64,000 nucleotides of DNA. Origin: Promicromonospora soli. Lineage in GTDB: Bacteria > Actinomycetota > Actinomycetes > Actinomycetales > Cellulomonadaceae. Below, one piece after another: positions 42,731 through 51,778 of the stretch. The position numbers and the translations under genes were made by a program. The notes under the pieces are model-generated. The model had not been told where the DNA came from. It searched no databases and worked only from the letters and a program-made list of their open reading frames with translations. Every line of letters starts with the position of its first letter. The stretch's first letter is position 1. The DNA lies in the NCBI RefSeq assembly GCF_014653785.1, contig NZ_BNAS01000002.1, positions 859,128 to 923,127 on the forward strand, written 5' to 3'.

Positions 42731-45565
42731 GTGTCCTCCGTTCTCTACTCGCTCGGCAGATGGGCCGTTCGTGCCCGTCGGCTCGTCCTCGTCGTCTGGG
42801 TCGTGGCGCTCGCCCTCGTGGGCGGGGCGGCCGGCCTGCTGCAGCAAGATCTCGACAACGCGGTGACCATCCCCGGCACGGAGTCCCAGGCGGCGCTCGA
42901 CCGCCTGGCGGCGACATTCCCGCAGGTCAGCGGTGCCTCGGCGCAGGTGATCGTGGTCGCGCCCGAGGGCGAGAGCATCAAGGACGAGCCCATGCGCTCG
43001 GCCATCACCGACGGCGTCGAGGCGATCAGCGACGTCTCGCAGGTCGCCGCGGTCACCTCTCCCTTCGACAAGCTGATGCCGGCCTCGGTGTCCGACGACG
43101 AGCGCGCCACGCTGCTCACGATCCAGCTCGACGGTGACCAGGGGTCCATCACCGAGGCGACCAAGGACGCGCTCGGCGAGAAGGCCGACGCGCTCGCGCA
43201 GGCTCTGCCCGACGGCGCGGAGGCGCAGCTGGGCGGCCAGCTCTTCTCCTCCGAGCTCCCCCAGATGACGCTCACCGAGGGTGTCGGCCTGCTCGTCGCG
43301 CTCGTCGTGCTGGTCCTGACCCTCGGCTCGCTCGTGGCCGCCGGCCTGCCGCTGCTCAATGCCCTGCTCGGCGTCGGAGCGTCGATGGGCCTGCTGTTCG
43401 CTGCGACGGCGCTCGGCCCGATCAACTCGACCACGCCGCTGCTGGCCGTGATGCTCGGCCTGGCGGTCGGCATCGACTACGCCCTGTTCATCGTGTCCCG
43501 GCACCGAGAACAGCTCGGCAAGGGGCTCCCCGTCGACGAGTCGATAGCGCGGGCGACCGCGACGGCAGGCTCCGCAGTGGTCTTTGCCGGACTCACCGTG
43601 ATGATCGCGCTGGTCGGCCTGGGCGTCGCGGGCATTCCGTTCCTCACCGTCATGGGCGTCGCGGCGGCGGTGACGGTCGGCATCACCGTGCTGGTGTCGC
43701 TCACGCTGCTGCCGGCACTGCTCGGGTTCGCGGGGGAGCGGCTGCGGCCCGAGCCGTCACGCCGGGCCCGCCGCGCAGCGGCCAAGGCCGCGAAGGTTCC
43801 CGCCGCGGCCTCCGACGATCCCGAGGCGACCGGCCGGCGCGGTGCCGCCGTGGCCCTGCCCGAGCACAGGCCGAACCGGTTCTTCGCCGGGTGGGTGCGG
43901 GCAGTGACGAAGATCCCGGCGCTGACCGTCGTGCTGGTCATCGCCGCCATGGGCGCGCTGAGCTACCCCGCGCTGGACCTGCGCCTAGCGCTTCCGGACG
44001 CGGGAGTGATGGGCAGGGAGGACCCTGCGCGTGTCACCTACGACCTGGTCTCGGAGCACTTCGGCGACGGCTTCAACGGCCCGCTGATCGTCACGGGGTC
44101 CATCGTGACCAGCACCGACCCGGTCGCGCTGATGGACGAGATCGGGGACGAGATCGCGGACCTGCCGGGCGTGGCCGACGTGCCGCTCGCGACGCCGAAC
44201 CAGTCGGCGGACACCGGCATCATCCAGGTCGTCCCCGAGGGTGGCCCGACGTCCGCCCAGACTGAGGACCTGGTCCGCGAGATCCGGGCGCAGCACGACC
44301 ACTTCCTCGACGAGTACGGCGTGGACCTCTCCGTCACCGGCTTCACCGCCGTAGGTATCGACGTGTCGGACAAGCTCGGCGACGCGCTGCTGCCGTTCGC
44401 CTTCGTCGTGGTGGGCCTCTCGCTGATCCTGCTGACCATGGTGTTCCGCTCGATCGCGGTGCCGATCAAGGCGACCGTCGGTTACCTGTTCTCCGTGGGC
44501 GCGGCGTTCGGTGTCGTCTCGCTCGTGTTCGAGCACGGCGTCTTCGCCGAGGCGCTCAACGTGACCCGCACGGGGCCGGTGATCAGCTTCATGCCTATCG
44601 TGCTCATGGGCATCCTGTTCGGCCTCGCGATGGACTACGAGGTGTTCCTCGTGTCCCGCATGCGCGAGGACTACGTGCACGGCCGCGACGCCAGGAAGGC
44701 GATCGCGACGGGCTTCCAGGCGTCCGCCAAGGTGGTCACCGCCGCGGCGGTCATCATGATCGCGGTCTTCGTGGCGTTCGTGCCCCACGGCGACATGAAC
44801 CTCAAGCCGATCGCCCTCGGGCTCGCCGTGGGTGTGGCCGTCGACGCGTTCGTGGTGCGCATGATCTTCGTCCCGGCGGTGCTCGCACTCCTGGGCGAGA
44901 AGGCCTGGTACATGCCGAAGAAGCTCGACGCGTTGCTGCCGTCGTTCGACGTCGAGGGTGAGGGCCTGACCCGCGAGCTGTCGCTCGCGGACTGGCCCGA
45001 GCCGGGAGCGACCGACGCGGTGGCCACCGGTGGCCTCGAGGTGCGCGGCCGGTCGGGCGTGATCGTCGGCCCGGTGAGCGTTCGGGTGCCCGACGGCGGC
45101 ACGCTGCTCGTGCACGGTGGCGCCACGGCGCCGGTCAGCGCCTTCCTGCTGGCCGTCGCGGGCCGGATCAAGCTGTCGGCCGGCGTGGCGAAGACAGCCG
45201 GGCTGGTGCTTCCCGAGCGCGCGTCGTCCGTGCGGCACAGGGTCGCGGTAGTCGACTCGGCGGCCGAGGGCGGGAATCCCGCAGAGGCGGTCCGCCGGGC
45301 GCTGCGCGACAGGCCGAGTGTGCTCGTCGTGGACGGCACCGAGACAGTGGGCGACCTGGCGGCGCGGGCCGAGCTGGCGCAGGCCGTGGCCGGCGCGCAG
45401 ACCGCGGGCGTCGCGGTGCTGCTCGGCTCGACGGGCTCCGCCGCGACCGACCTGGCGCCGTTCGGCACCCCGGTGCTGGACGTCAGCCCTGGCACCCGCA
45501 CGGAGTCCCCAGGCATAGAACGTGACCAGCAAGCAGACGTGACCGAGCAGGAGGTACGGGCATGA
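42731..45565 (+). CDS. MMPL/RND transporter with a degenerate ABC-ATPase-like C-terminus
   Basis: 944 residues. Two halves of the RND/MMPL fold, each with an extracellular loop and hydrophobic helix bundles; GLAVGIDYALFIVSRHREQ and GLAMDYEVFLVSRMREDY are the matching motifs of helices 4-5. It should export lipids or drugs with the proton gradient. Residues about 766-920 resemble an ABC nucleotide-binding domain with lost motifs: LLVHGGATAPVSAFLLAVAGRI where a Walker A would be, and PSVLVVDGTE in the Walker B position. GTG 42731 after AGGAG. The stop overlaps the next start. Confidence 0.88.
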   Translation: MSSVLYSLGRWAVRARRLVLVVWVVALALVGGAAGLLQQDLDNAVTIPGTESQAALDRLAATFPQVSGASAQVIVVAPEGESIKDEPMRSAITDGVEAISDVSQVAAVTSPFDKLMPASVSDDERATLLTIQLDGDQGSITEATKDALGEKADALAQALPDGAEAQLGGQLFSSELPQMTLTEGVGLLVALVVLVLTLGSLVAAGLPLLNALLGVGASMGLLFAATALGPINSTTPLLAVMLGLAVGIDYALFIVSRHREQLGKGLPVDESIARATATAGSAVVFAGLTVMIALVGLGVAGIPFLTVMGVAAAVTVGITVLVSLTLLPALLGFAGERLRPEPSRRARRAAAKAAKVPAAASDDPEATGRRGAAVALPEHRPNRFFAGWVRAVTKIPALTVVLVIAAMGALSYPALDLRLALPDAGVMGREDPARVTYDLVSEHFGDGFNGPLIVTGSIVTSTDPVALMDEIGDEIADLPGVADVPLATPNQSADTGIIQVVPEGGPTSAQTEDLVREIRAQHDHFLDEYGVDLSVTGFTAVGIDVSDKLGDALLPFAFVVVGLSLILLTMVFRSIAVPIKATVGYLFSVGAAFGVVSLVFEHGVFAEALNVTRTGPVISFMPIVLMGILFGLAMDYEVFLVSRMREDYVHGRDARKAIATGFQASAKVVTAAAVIMIAVFVAFVPHGDMNLKPIALGLAVGVAVDAFVVRMIFVPAVLALLGEKAWYMPKKLDALLPSFDVEGEGLTRELSLADWPEPGATDAVATGGLEVRGRSGVIVGPVSVRVPDGGTLLVHGGATAPVSAFLLAVAGRIKLSAGVAKTAGLVLPERASSVRHRVAVVDSAAEGGNPAEAVRRALRDRPSVLVVDGTETVGDLAARAELAQAVAGAQTAGVAVLLGSTGSAATDLAPFGTPVLDVSPGTRTESPGIERDQQADVTEQEVRA

Positions 45566-47793
45566 CGACCGCGACGAGATGGCTGCGGCCCGAGCCCATC
45601 CGTAACCCCTGGCGCGCCGTGGCCGTGGCGCTCCTTCCGCTGATGATCCTGGGACTGCTCATCTCGGCCCTGTGGAACCCGCAGGAGCGGCTCGACACCG
45701 TCAAGGCGGCGATCGTGAACCTCGACGAGCCGGTGAAGATCAACGGTCAGACGGTGCCGCTCGGCCGCCAGCTTGCCGCCGGCCTCGTGAGCGGTGGCGA
45801 GACGTCCGACGCAGCGGCGGGTGAAGCGGCGGCGGTTCCCGCCTCCGACGCGAGCTACGACTGGGAGATCTCCGACGCCGATAGCGCCGCCGACGGCCTC
45901 GCCGATGGCACGTACGCCGCCGTCGTGACCATCCCGGAGGGCTTCTCGGCGGCGGCGACGTCGTTCAGCGGTGAGGACCCGGCGAAGGCACGGCAGGCGA
46001 CGATCGACGTCGCCACGCCGGCCGACGGCCGCGTGCTCGACGACGCCCTCGCGCAGGTCGTGGCCCAGACGGCCACCGGCGTGCTCGGCAGCACGCTCAC
46101 CGAGACCTACGTGGACAACGTCCTGGTCGGCTTCTCCACGCTCTCGAAGGAGCTGGGCAAGGCCGCCGACGGCGCCGACCAGCTCGCCGACGGGGCCACC
46201 GAGGCGGGCAAGGGTGCGCAGGAGCTGGCCGACGGTGCGCAGCAGACCTCGGACGGTGTGGCCGGGATCGGCGACGGCGTGTCCGGGCTGGCCGGCGGCG
46301 CAGGGGAGTGGGCCGCGGGCGCGAACGACTGGGCGGCGGGCGCCGACTCGATGGCGGGCGGCGTGAGCCAGCTGGCCGACGGCGCCGGTCAGTCCGCAGC
46401 GGGTGCCGCAGACCTGGCGTCCGGCGCGGACGAGCTCGCGACGGGCACCGAGGGCATTGCGACGGGGGTGAAGGATCTCGCGGGTGGGCTCGCGGAGACC
46501 GCCAAGAAGAGTCAGCAGCTGCCGGGCAGCGCCTCGCAGCTGGCGACCGGGGCCACCGAAGTGTCGGGTGGCATCGATGAACTGGTCGGCGGCCTCGAGC
46601 AGGCATGCGCTGTCCCGTCACTCGATCCGCGGCTCACTGCCCTGTGCGGTCAGCTACCGGACCTCAAGAAGCTGCAGGCCGGCGCAGCGGAGGTTGCCGG
46701 TGGCATGACCGGCCTCGCCGGCACGGGTGGTGCCAAGCCCACGGGCCTCTACGAGCTGACCGCTGGCATCTCCGGACTCTCTCAGGGTGCCGGCGAGCTC
46801 GCCGGCCACGCAGAGCAGGTCACGGTCGGCGCCGTATTAGCGGCGGACGGTGCGCACCAGCTCTCGGGCGGCCTCGCGGAGCTGCATGCCGGCGCGGACG
46901 AGGCGGCCAACGGCGCGGCCGGCCTGGCCAGCGGCGCGCGTGAGCTCTCCGGCGGTGCCGGTGGCCTCGCGTCGGGTGCGACGGAGCTCGCCAACGGCGT
47001 CGGCGAGCTGGAGACGGGCACCAGCCAGCTCGCGACCGGCGTGGACGGCCTGGCGGACGGCGTCGGCGAGCTGGCCGGCGGCGCGAAGGACCTGTCCAAC
47101 GGTCTGGGGCAGGCCACCGAGGAGATCCCGGCGTACACCGAGCAGGAACGGCAGTCCCTGGCGTCGGTGGTCGCCGACCCGGTGGCCACGGACGGCGCGG
47201 TCACCGACCTGGACACCGGTGCGACCGGCCCGATGTTCGCCGTCCTGGCGCTCTGGCTCGGGGCGCTCGCGCTCATGAACGTGTTCACGCCGGTGCCGCT
47301 GCACGCTTGGGGCTCCACGCGCAGCGCCCTGCGGCTCACCCTGGAGACGTTCGCTGTCCCGGCCGCGGTCGGCCTGGTCACGGGCCTCGCGACGGGTGCC
47401 GTGCTGGCCGGTATCGAGGGCCTGGACGTCGGCGGATGGGCCGCGACCATGGGCTTCGGTGCGCTGGTCTCGGTCGCTTTCGTCGCGTTCAACCAGGCGC
47501 TGGCCGCGGTGCTCGGCCACGTCGGCCGGGGTCTGAGCCTGCTGGTCGCGGTGCTCGTCATCGCGACCGGCGTGGTGTCGACGGCGCCAGGCGTACTCGA
47601 AGGGCTGGCAGCGGTCCTGCCGGTCGGCGCTGGCCTCGACGGCCTCGTCGGGCTCATCGAGCCTGGTGTGGGCGGCGTCGGGATGGCGGTCGCCGCGATG
47701 GTGCTGTGGGGCATCGCGGGCCTGGCCGTGACGACGACAACGGTGGCGCGGCAGCGCACCGTCCGGGTAGCGGAGCTGCTCCGCCCGGCCTGA
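45562..47793 (+). CDS. YhgE/Pip-domain membrane protein
   Basis: 743 residues. One N-terminal helix (WRAVAVALLPLMILGLLIS), an extracytoplasmic domain (about 50-190) and a long region (about 195-510) of repeats like LADGA, GAGELA, LASGA, coiled-coil-like. Then six C-terminal helices (about 545-735). This is the YhgE/Pip family (phage infection protein/ESX-type stalk). Genes of this kind usually follow MMPL transporters. ATGA overlap with the MMPL gene means coupled translation. Ended by the 25-bp hairpin at 47831. Confidence 0.9.
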   Translation: MTTATRWLRPEPIRNPWRAVAVALLPLMILGLLISALWNPQERLDTVKAAIVNLDEPVKINGQTVPLGRQLAAGLVSGGETSDAAAGEAAAVPASDASYDWEISDADSAADGLADGTYAAVVTIPEGFSAAATSFSGEDPAKARQATIDVATPADGRVLDDALAQVVAQTATGVLGSTLTETYVDNVLVGFSTLSKELGKAADGADQLADGATEAGKGAQELADGAQQTSDGVAGIGDGVSGLAGGAGEWAAGANDWAAGADSMAGGVSQLADGAGQSAAGAADLASGADELATGTEGIATGVKDLAGGLAETAKKSQQLPGSASQLATGATEVSGGIDELVGGLEQACAVPSLDPRLTALCGQLPDLKKLQAGAAEVAGGMTGLAGTGGAKPTGLYELTAGISGLSQGAGELAGHAEQVTVGAVLAADGAHQLSGGLAELHAGADEAANGAAGLASGARELSGGAGGLASGATELANGVGELETGTSQLATGVDGLADGVGELAGGAKDLSNGLGQATEEIPAYTEQERQSLASVVADPVATDGAVTDLDTGATGPMFAVLALWLGALALMNVFTPVPLHAWGSTRSALRLTLETFAVPAAVGLVTGLATGAVLAGIEGLDVGGWAATMGFGALVSVAFVAFNQALAAVLGHVGRGLSLLVAVLVIATGVVSTAPGVLEGLAAVLPVGAGLDGLVGLIEPGVGGVGMAVAAMVLWGIAGLAVTTTTVARQRTVRVAELLRPA

Positions 47794-47830
47794 CCTAGCG
47801 CCGCGTTGGTCGCGGCACACCGGATGAGAT

Positions 47831-47886
47831 CGGTCCGTTGCCTTGAGATCGGTCCGTTGATGGACCGATCTCAAGGCAACGGACCG
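47831..47886. terminator. bidirectional terminator, perfect 25-bp stem
   Basis: Bases 47831-47855 pair perfectly with 47862-47886 around a 6-base loop; the stem itself contains GATCGGTCCGTTG twice. It separates YhgE/Pip from the convergent gene at 47920. Confidence 0.88.
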
Positions 47887-47919
47887 AAGTCGTTGAGCTC
47901 GCTCATGTCGCCCAGCAGG

Positions 47920-48285
47920 TCAGACCCGGCGCAGCCGCCCGGCGGTGTCCGGCCAGGGGACGTGCACGGACTCCAGCGGGACGAGCGCCTTCGTCAGATA
48001 CGCGTCGCGCAGCACGATGCCGGCGGGGGAGAGCTCGCTGATCGTGAGCTCGGCGCCCTCGCCGTCGAGCAGCCAGTGCTCCGCGAGCTCACGCAGACCA
48101 CGATCGAGCACGAGCTCCTCGGCCGCGTGGTAGTCGCGCACGTCGCCGACGGCGTGGCCGAGGCGGTTGCGCGGGATCACGTCGGCGTAGTCGTCGGTCA
48201 CGGGTTCGAGGTAGCCAACGGTCTCGCCGTCCTCCCGCGTGACGGCGAGCCAGGTGTCCATCGGGGCGATCTCCGGCGTCGTCAT
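47920..48285 (-). CDS. conserved hypothetical protein
   Basis: 121 residues, soluble, no recognised motif. It begins MTTPEIAPMDTWLAVTREDG and has a repeat-free beta-rich look (VGYLEPVTDDYADVIPRN, LTISELSPAGIVLRDAYLTK). Start ATG 48285 with the codon pattern of a real gene on this strand. Function unknown. Confidence 0.62.
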   Translation of the reverse strand: MTTPEIAPMDTWLAVTREDGETVGYLEPVTDDYADVIPRNRLGHAVGDVRDYHAAEELVLDRGLRELAEHWLLDGEGAELTISELSPAGIVLRDAYLTKALVPLESVHVPWPDTAGRLRRV

Positions 48286-48387
48286 GGACCGACCGTAAGG
48301 TCACCGGCTGCCCAGGGGCCTGCTGTTTTCGCCGCCCGGACCGGCCGAGCCCGCCCGGGCCGAGCCGCCCACCCCGAGCGCTACCGA

Positions 48388-49758
48388 TCAGTCGAAGTAC
48401 TTCTCCACCTCGACCGCGCCGCCCTCCTCGGCGAACTCCTCGTGGACGGCGGCGCGCAGCCCCGCGTCGTACAGATAGTCCAGGGCCGTCGCCGCGAGCC
48501 CGGCTGCGCTGTCGATCGCGGCGGACACCGCCGCCGGGGTCGCCGCGGCGGCCGCAAACTCGGCGGTGTGCAGCGCGACGTCCGGGTTCGAGACCTGCAC
48601 GAGCGGGTGGATGCCGGGGATGCGGAACGAGAAGTTACCGAAGTCCGTGGACGCAGCGAGCGTCTCCGAGAGCACTCCCGCGGGCAGCGGGTCGCGACCC
48701 CGGCGCCGCTGGGCGGCGACCCAGCGGTCGGTGAGCGTCCGGTTGGTGCGCACCGGCAGGCTCGGGTGGGCGCCGTCGTCCCAGGTGATCTCGACGTCCG
48801 TGCCGGTCATCAGGGCCGCGCCGAGCGCGATGTCGTCGAGGCGGCTGGAGAGGTCGCGCAGGGTGTCCGGGTACTTGGACCGCGCGTACAGGTGCACGAC
48901 GGCGCGCTCCGTGATGATGCTCGGCCGCGTGCCGCCCTCTGCGATCGTGGCGTGCACGCGGTCCACCGGCGGCATCTGCTGCCGCAGCAGGCCGATGCCC
49001 TGGTAGGCGAGGCTGGCGGCGTCCAACGCATTGCGGCCCATGTACGGCTGGGCGGAGGCGTGCGCGGGACGTCCGGTGAACGTCCAGGTCAGGAGGCGGC
49101 GGCCGAGCCAGACCTGGTCGGCGACGTCCAGCCCGTACGGGTGCACCATGATCGCCGCATCGATGCCCTCGAGCGCCCCGTTGCGAGCGAGCACCTCCTT
49201 GCCGGTGTGCCCCTCCTCGGCGGGCGTCCCGAGCAGGACGACGCGGCCGGCAGGGGCGTCGGCGGAGGTCATGACGTGGTGCAGGGCGAGGAACGCGCCC
49301 ACGCCGGCCGCCGCGATGACGTTGTGGCCGCAGGCATGGCCGATGCCGGGCAGCGCGTCGTACTCCGCGCAGATCGCGATGGTGGGCCCGGCGGGGTCCC
49401 CGACCTCGGCCCGGAACGCCGTCGGCACGCCGTGCGCGCCAAGCTCCGCCTCGACACCGTGCCGCGCGAGCACCTCGACCAGTGTCGCCACGCTGCGGTG
49501 CTCCTCGAAGGCCGGCTCGGGGTGCTCGTGCAGCCGCTTGACGATCTCCGCGAGCTCGGGCTCGAGCTGCTCGGCGGCCCGCTCGACGGCGGAGACCAGC
49601 GCGGCGGGCGCGCCGCCGTCGGGCAGAGACGTTCCCTGATGGCCGACGGCGCCTCGGCCGCCCGCTGCGACCGTGCCGGTCAGGGCCTCCCGCCGCCCGG
49701 AGGTCTCGGCGACCAGATGGTCGAGGTAGGCGGTGCTGGGCGGGGTAGGGCGGCTCAT
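48388..49758 (-). CDS. M20-family amidohydrolase (AbgB-like)
   Basis: 456 residues of the peptidase M20/amidohydrolase family: HEHPEPAFEEHRS, the metal motifs CAEYDALPGIGHACGHN and TPAEEGHTGKEV, and PAHASAQPYMGRNALDAA. The dimerisation domain is in the middle. Such enzymes cleave N-acylated amino acids or p-aminobenzoyl-glutamate. It lies 40 bp downstream of purB on the same strand and is probably co-transcribed. The first 45 residues are variable. Confidence 0.87.
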   Translation of the reverse strand: MSRPTPPSTAYLDHLVAETSGRREALTGTVAAGGRGAVGHQGTSLPDGGAPAALVSAVERAAEQLEPELAEIVKRLHEHPEPAFEEHRSVATLVEVLARHGVEAELGAHGVPTAFRAEVGDPAGPTIAICAEYDALPGIGHACGHNVIAAAGVGAFLALHHVMTSADAPAGRVVLLGTPAEEGHTGKEVLARNGALEGIDAAIMVHPYGLDVADQVWLGRRLLTWTFTGRPAHASAQPYMGRNALDAASLAYQGIGLLRQQMPPVDRVHATIAEGGTRPSIITERAVVHLYARSKYPDTLRDLSSRLDDIALGAALMTGTDVEITWDDGAHPSLPVRTNRTLTDRWVAAQRRRGRDPLPAGVLSETLAASTDFGNFSFRIPGIHPLVQVSNPDVALHTAEFAAAAATPAAVSAAIDSAAGLAATALDYLYDAGLRAAVHEEFAEEGGAVEVEKYFD

Positions 49759-49798
49759 GCGTCCATCGTATGGAAGGTGCCCTGAGCCGAGCCGGGGG

Positions 49799-51283
49799 TC
49801 AGTCCAGGTAGTCCTTCACCAGCTGCTCGGCGAGCCCCGTGTACGTGGCGGGGGTCAGGTCCGCGAGGCGAGCGGCGACGTCGTCGGGCAGGCCGAGGCC
49901 TGCCACGAACTCGCGCATGCGCGCGCCGTCCACACGCTGGCCGCGGGTGAGGTCCTTGAGGCGCTCGTACGGGTTCTCCATGCCGGGAACGCCCGCGACG
50001 GAGGCCGCGCGCATGGCGGACTGGACGGGCTCGCCCAGCACCTCCCAGTTGGCGTCGAGGTCCTCGCGCAGCAGGGTCTCGTTGACGGCGAGCCGGTCCA
50101 GGCCGCGCGCCACGTTGTCGATGGCGAGCAGGCTGTGCCCGAACGCCGGGCCGATGTTCCGCTGCGTCGTCGAGTCCGTGAGGTCGCGCTGCAGGCGGCT
50201 CGTCACCAGCGTCGCCGAGAGCGTGTCCAGGAGCGAGCACGAGATCTCGAGGTTGGCCTCGGCGTTCTCGAACCGGATCGGGTTCACCTTGTGCGGCATC
50301 GTGGACGAGCCGGTGGCACCCTCCACCGGGATCTGCGTGAAGAACCCGAGCGAGATGTAGGTCCACACGTCGGTCGCGAGGTTGTGCAGGATCCGGTTGA
50401 AGCGCGCGACGTCGGCATAGACCTCGGCCTGCCAGTCGTGCGACTCGATCTGCGTGGTCAGCGGGTTCCAGTCCAGGCCGAGGCCCTCGACGAACGCCTG
50501 CGACACCGCCGGCCAGTCGGCTGACGGGACGGCGACGGTGTGCGCGCCGTAGGTGCCGGTGGCGCCGTTCAGCTTGCCGAGGAACTCGGCGCCCTCTACC
50601 CGACGCAGCTGACGGCGCAGGCGGTGCGCCAGGACCGCGAGCTCCTTGCCGAGGGTCGTCGGCGTCGCCGGCTGGCCGTGCGTGCGGCTGAGCAGGGGCG
50701 CCGCGGCGTGCTCGCGCGCCATGCCGGCGAGCTGGTCGACGACGGCGGTCGCGGCCGGGAGCCACACGTCACGGACGGCGCCCCGCACCATCAGCGCGTA
50801 CGACAGGTTGTTGATGTCCTCGCTGGTGCAGGCGAAGTGCACCAGCTCGCTCGCGGCGGGGAGGCTGGTCGTCCCGAGCACCTCGGGCGCGGCGGAGATG
50901 CGGCGCTTGATGAAGTACTCGACGGCCTTGACGTCGTGCACGGTCTCGCGCTCGATCTCGGCCAGCTCGGCGATCTCGTCCGCGCCGAACGTCGCGGGGA
51001 TCGCTCGAAGGTAGTCGATCTCCTGCGGCGACAGCGTCGGAGCGCCGGGGACCACCGGTGCTTCGATGCCGGGCGCGCCGTTGCACAGCGTGATGAGCCA
51101 TTCCACCTCGACGTGGATGCGCTCGCGGTTCAGCGCGGCCTCGCTCAGGTGGTCCACGAGCGGGGCGACGGCCTTGCGGTACCGGCCGTCCAGCGGTCCG
51201 AGCGCGATGGCCGGGCTCACCTCCGCGAACGCGACGCGGGTGACGGGGCTGGCAGGGGCGGTGGTCTCAGGCACGTGCTCCAT
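49799..51283 (-). CDS. purB: adenylosuccinate lyase
   Basis: 494 residues, the E. coli-type PurB, which acts twice in purine synthesis (SAICAR to AICAR, adenylosuccinate to AMP). N-terminal ALGPLDGRYRKAVAPLVDHL, SRTHGQPATPTTLGKEL, and the signature GSSTMPHKVNP (KVNP rather than KRNP is typical of this subgroup). Start ATG 51283 after GTGGGAGA. Divergent from the WXG-like gene. Confidence 0.95.
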   Translation of the reverse strand: MEHVPETTAPASPVTRVAFAEVSPAIALGPLDGRYRKAVAPLVDHLSEAALNRERIHVEVEWLITLCNGAPGIEAPVVPGAPTLSPQEIDYLRAIPATFGADEIAELAEIERETVHDVKAVEYFIKRRISAAPEVLGTTSLPAASELVHFACTSEDINNLSYALMVRGAVRDVWLPAATAVVDQLAGMAREHAAAPLLSRTHGQPATPTTLGKELAVLAHRLRRQLRRVEGAEFLGKLNGATGTYGAHTVAVPSADWPAVSQAFVEGLGLDWNPLTTQIESHDWQAEVYADVARFNRILHNLATDVWTYISLGFFTQIPVEGATGSSTMPHKVNPIRFENAEANLEISCSLLDTLSATLVTSRLQRDLTDSTTQRNIGPAFGHSLLAIDNVARGLDRLAVNETLLREDLDANWEVLGEPVQSAMRAASVAGVPGMENPYERLKDLTRGQRVDGARMREFVAGLGLPDDVAARLADLTPATYTGLAEQLVKDYLD

Positions 51284-51523
51284 TCTCCCACGCGAGTCGC
51301 GTGAAGCCTGCTGCGGGGCCTAGCGGCGAGATTCGTCGATGGGCCCTGCAGACCCTCCCGACGGCGTTCCGCGGGTGCGAGCCCGACCACCGGCTGCCTT
51401 CTCGACGACCTGTGCACAGGCGACCGTCCCTGGCCGACGGCGGCGTCCGGCTCGCCCCTAGCGTCGTGGTCGACGAGGGACCGGACCGACGGACACGGCC
51501 GGACGAGCAGTGAGGGAGCGTCG

Positions 51524-51778
51524 ATGAACGACATGTATGCGCCGCCCGCGCGCGGAGCAGGGGACCCGACGGTGGCGTTCGCGGCCGCGGTGGAGCTCTT
51601 GATGCGGGGGATCGACCAGCTGCGGGCTGCCGTCGAGGTGGACTGGGAGGCACCCGCGGCGCAGCTGTACCGGGAGGAGGTCGCCGGGGTGGCGCTCGCC
51701 GTCGCGCGTGACCTGTTCCTCCTGAAGGAGGCCATGCGGCGGGCGGACGCCCTCCACGCGGCGGGCGGGCCGGGATGA
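51524..51778 (+). CDS. small WXG100-like helical protein
   Basis: 84 residues, nearly all predicted helix: two amphipathic helices (about 16-36 and 45-78) joined at DWEAPAAQ. The W-x-A turn stands where WXG100 (ESX) proteins have W-x-G, so this may be a distant ESAT-6-like partner. ATG 51524 follows GAGGGAGC. It overlaps the next gene by 4 bp, which couples the two. Family assignment is inference. Confidence 0.6.
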   Translation: MNDMYAPPARGAGDPTVAFAAAVELLMRGIDQLRAAVEVDWEAPAAQLYREEVAGVALAVARDLFLLKEAMRRADALHAAGGPG

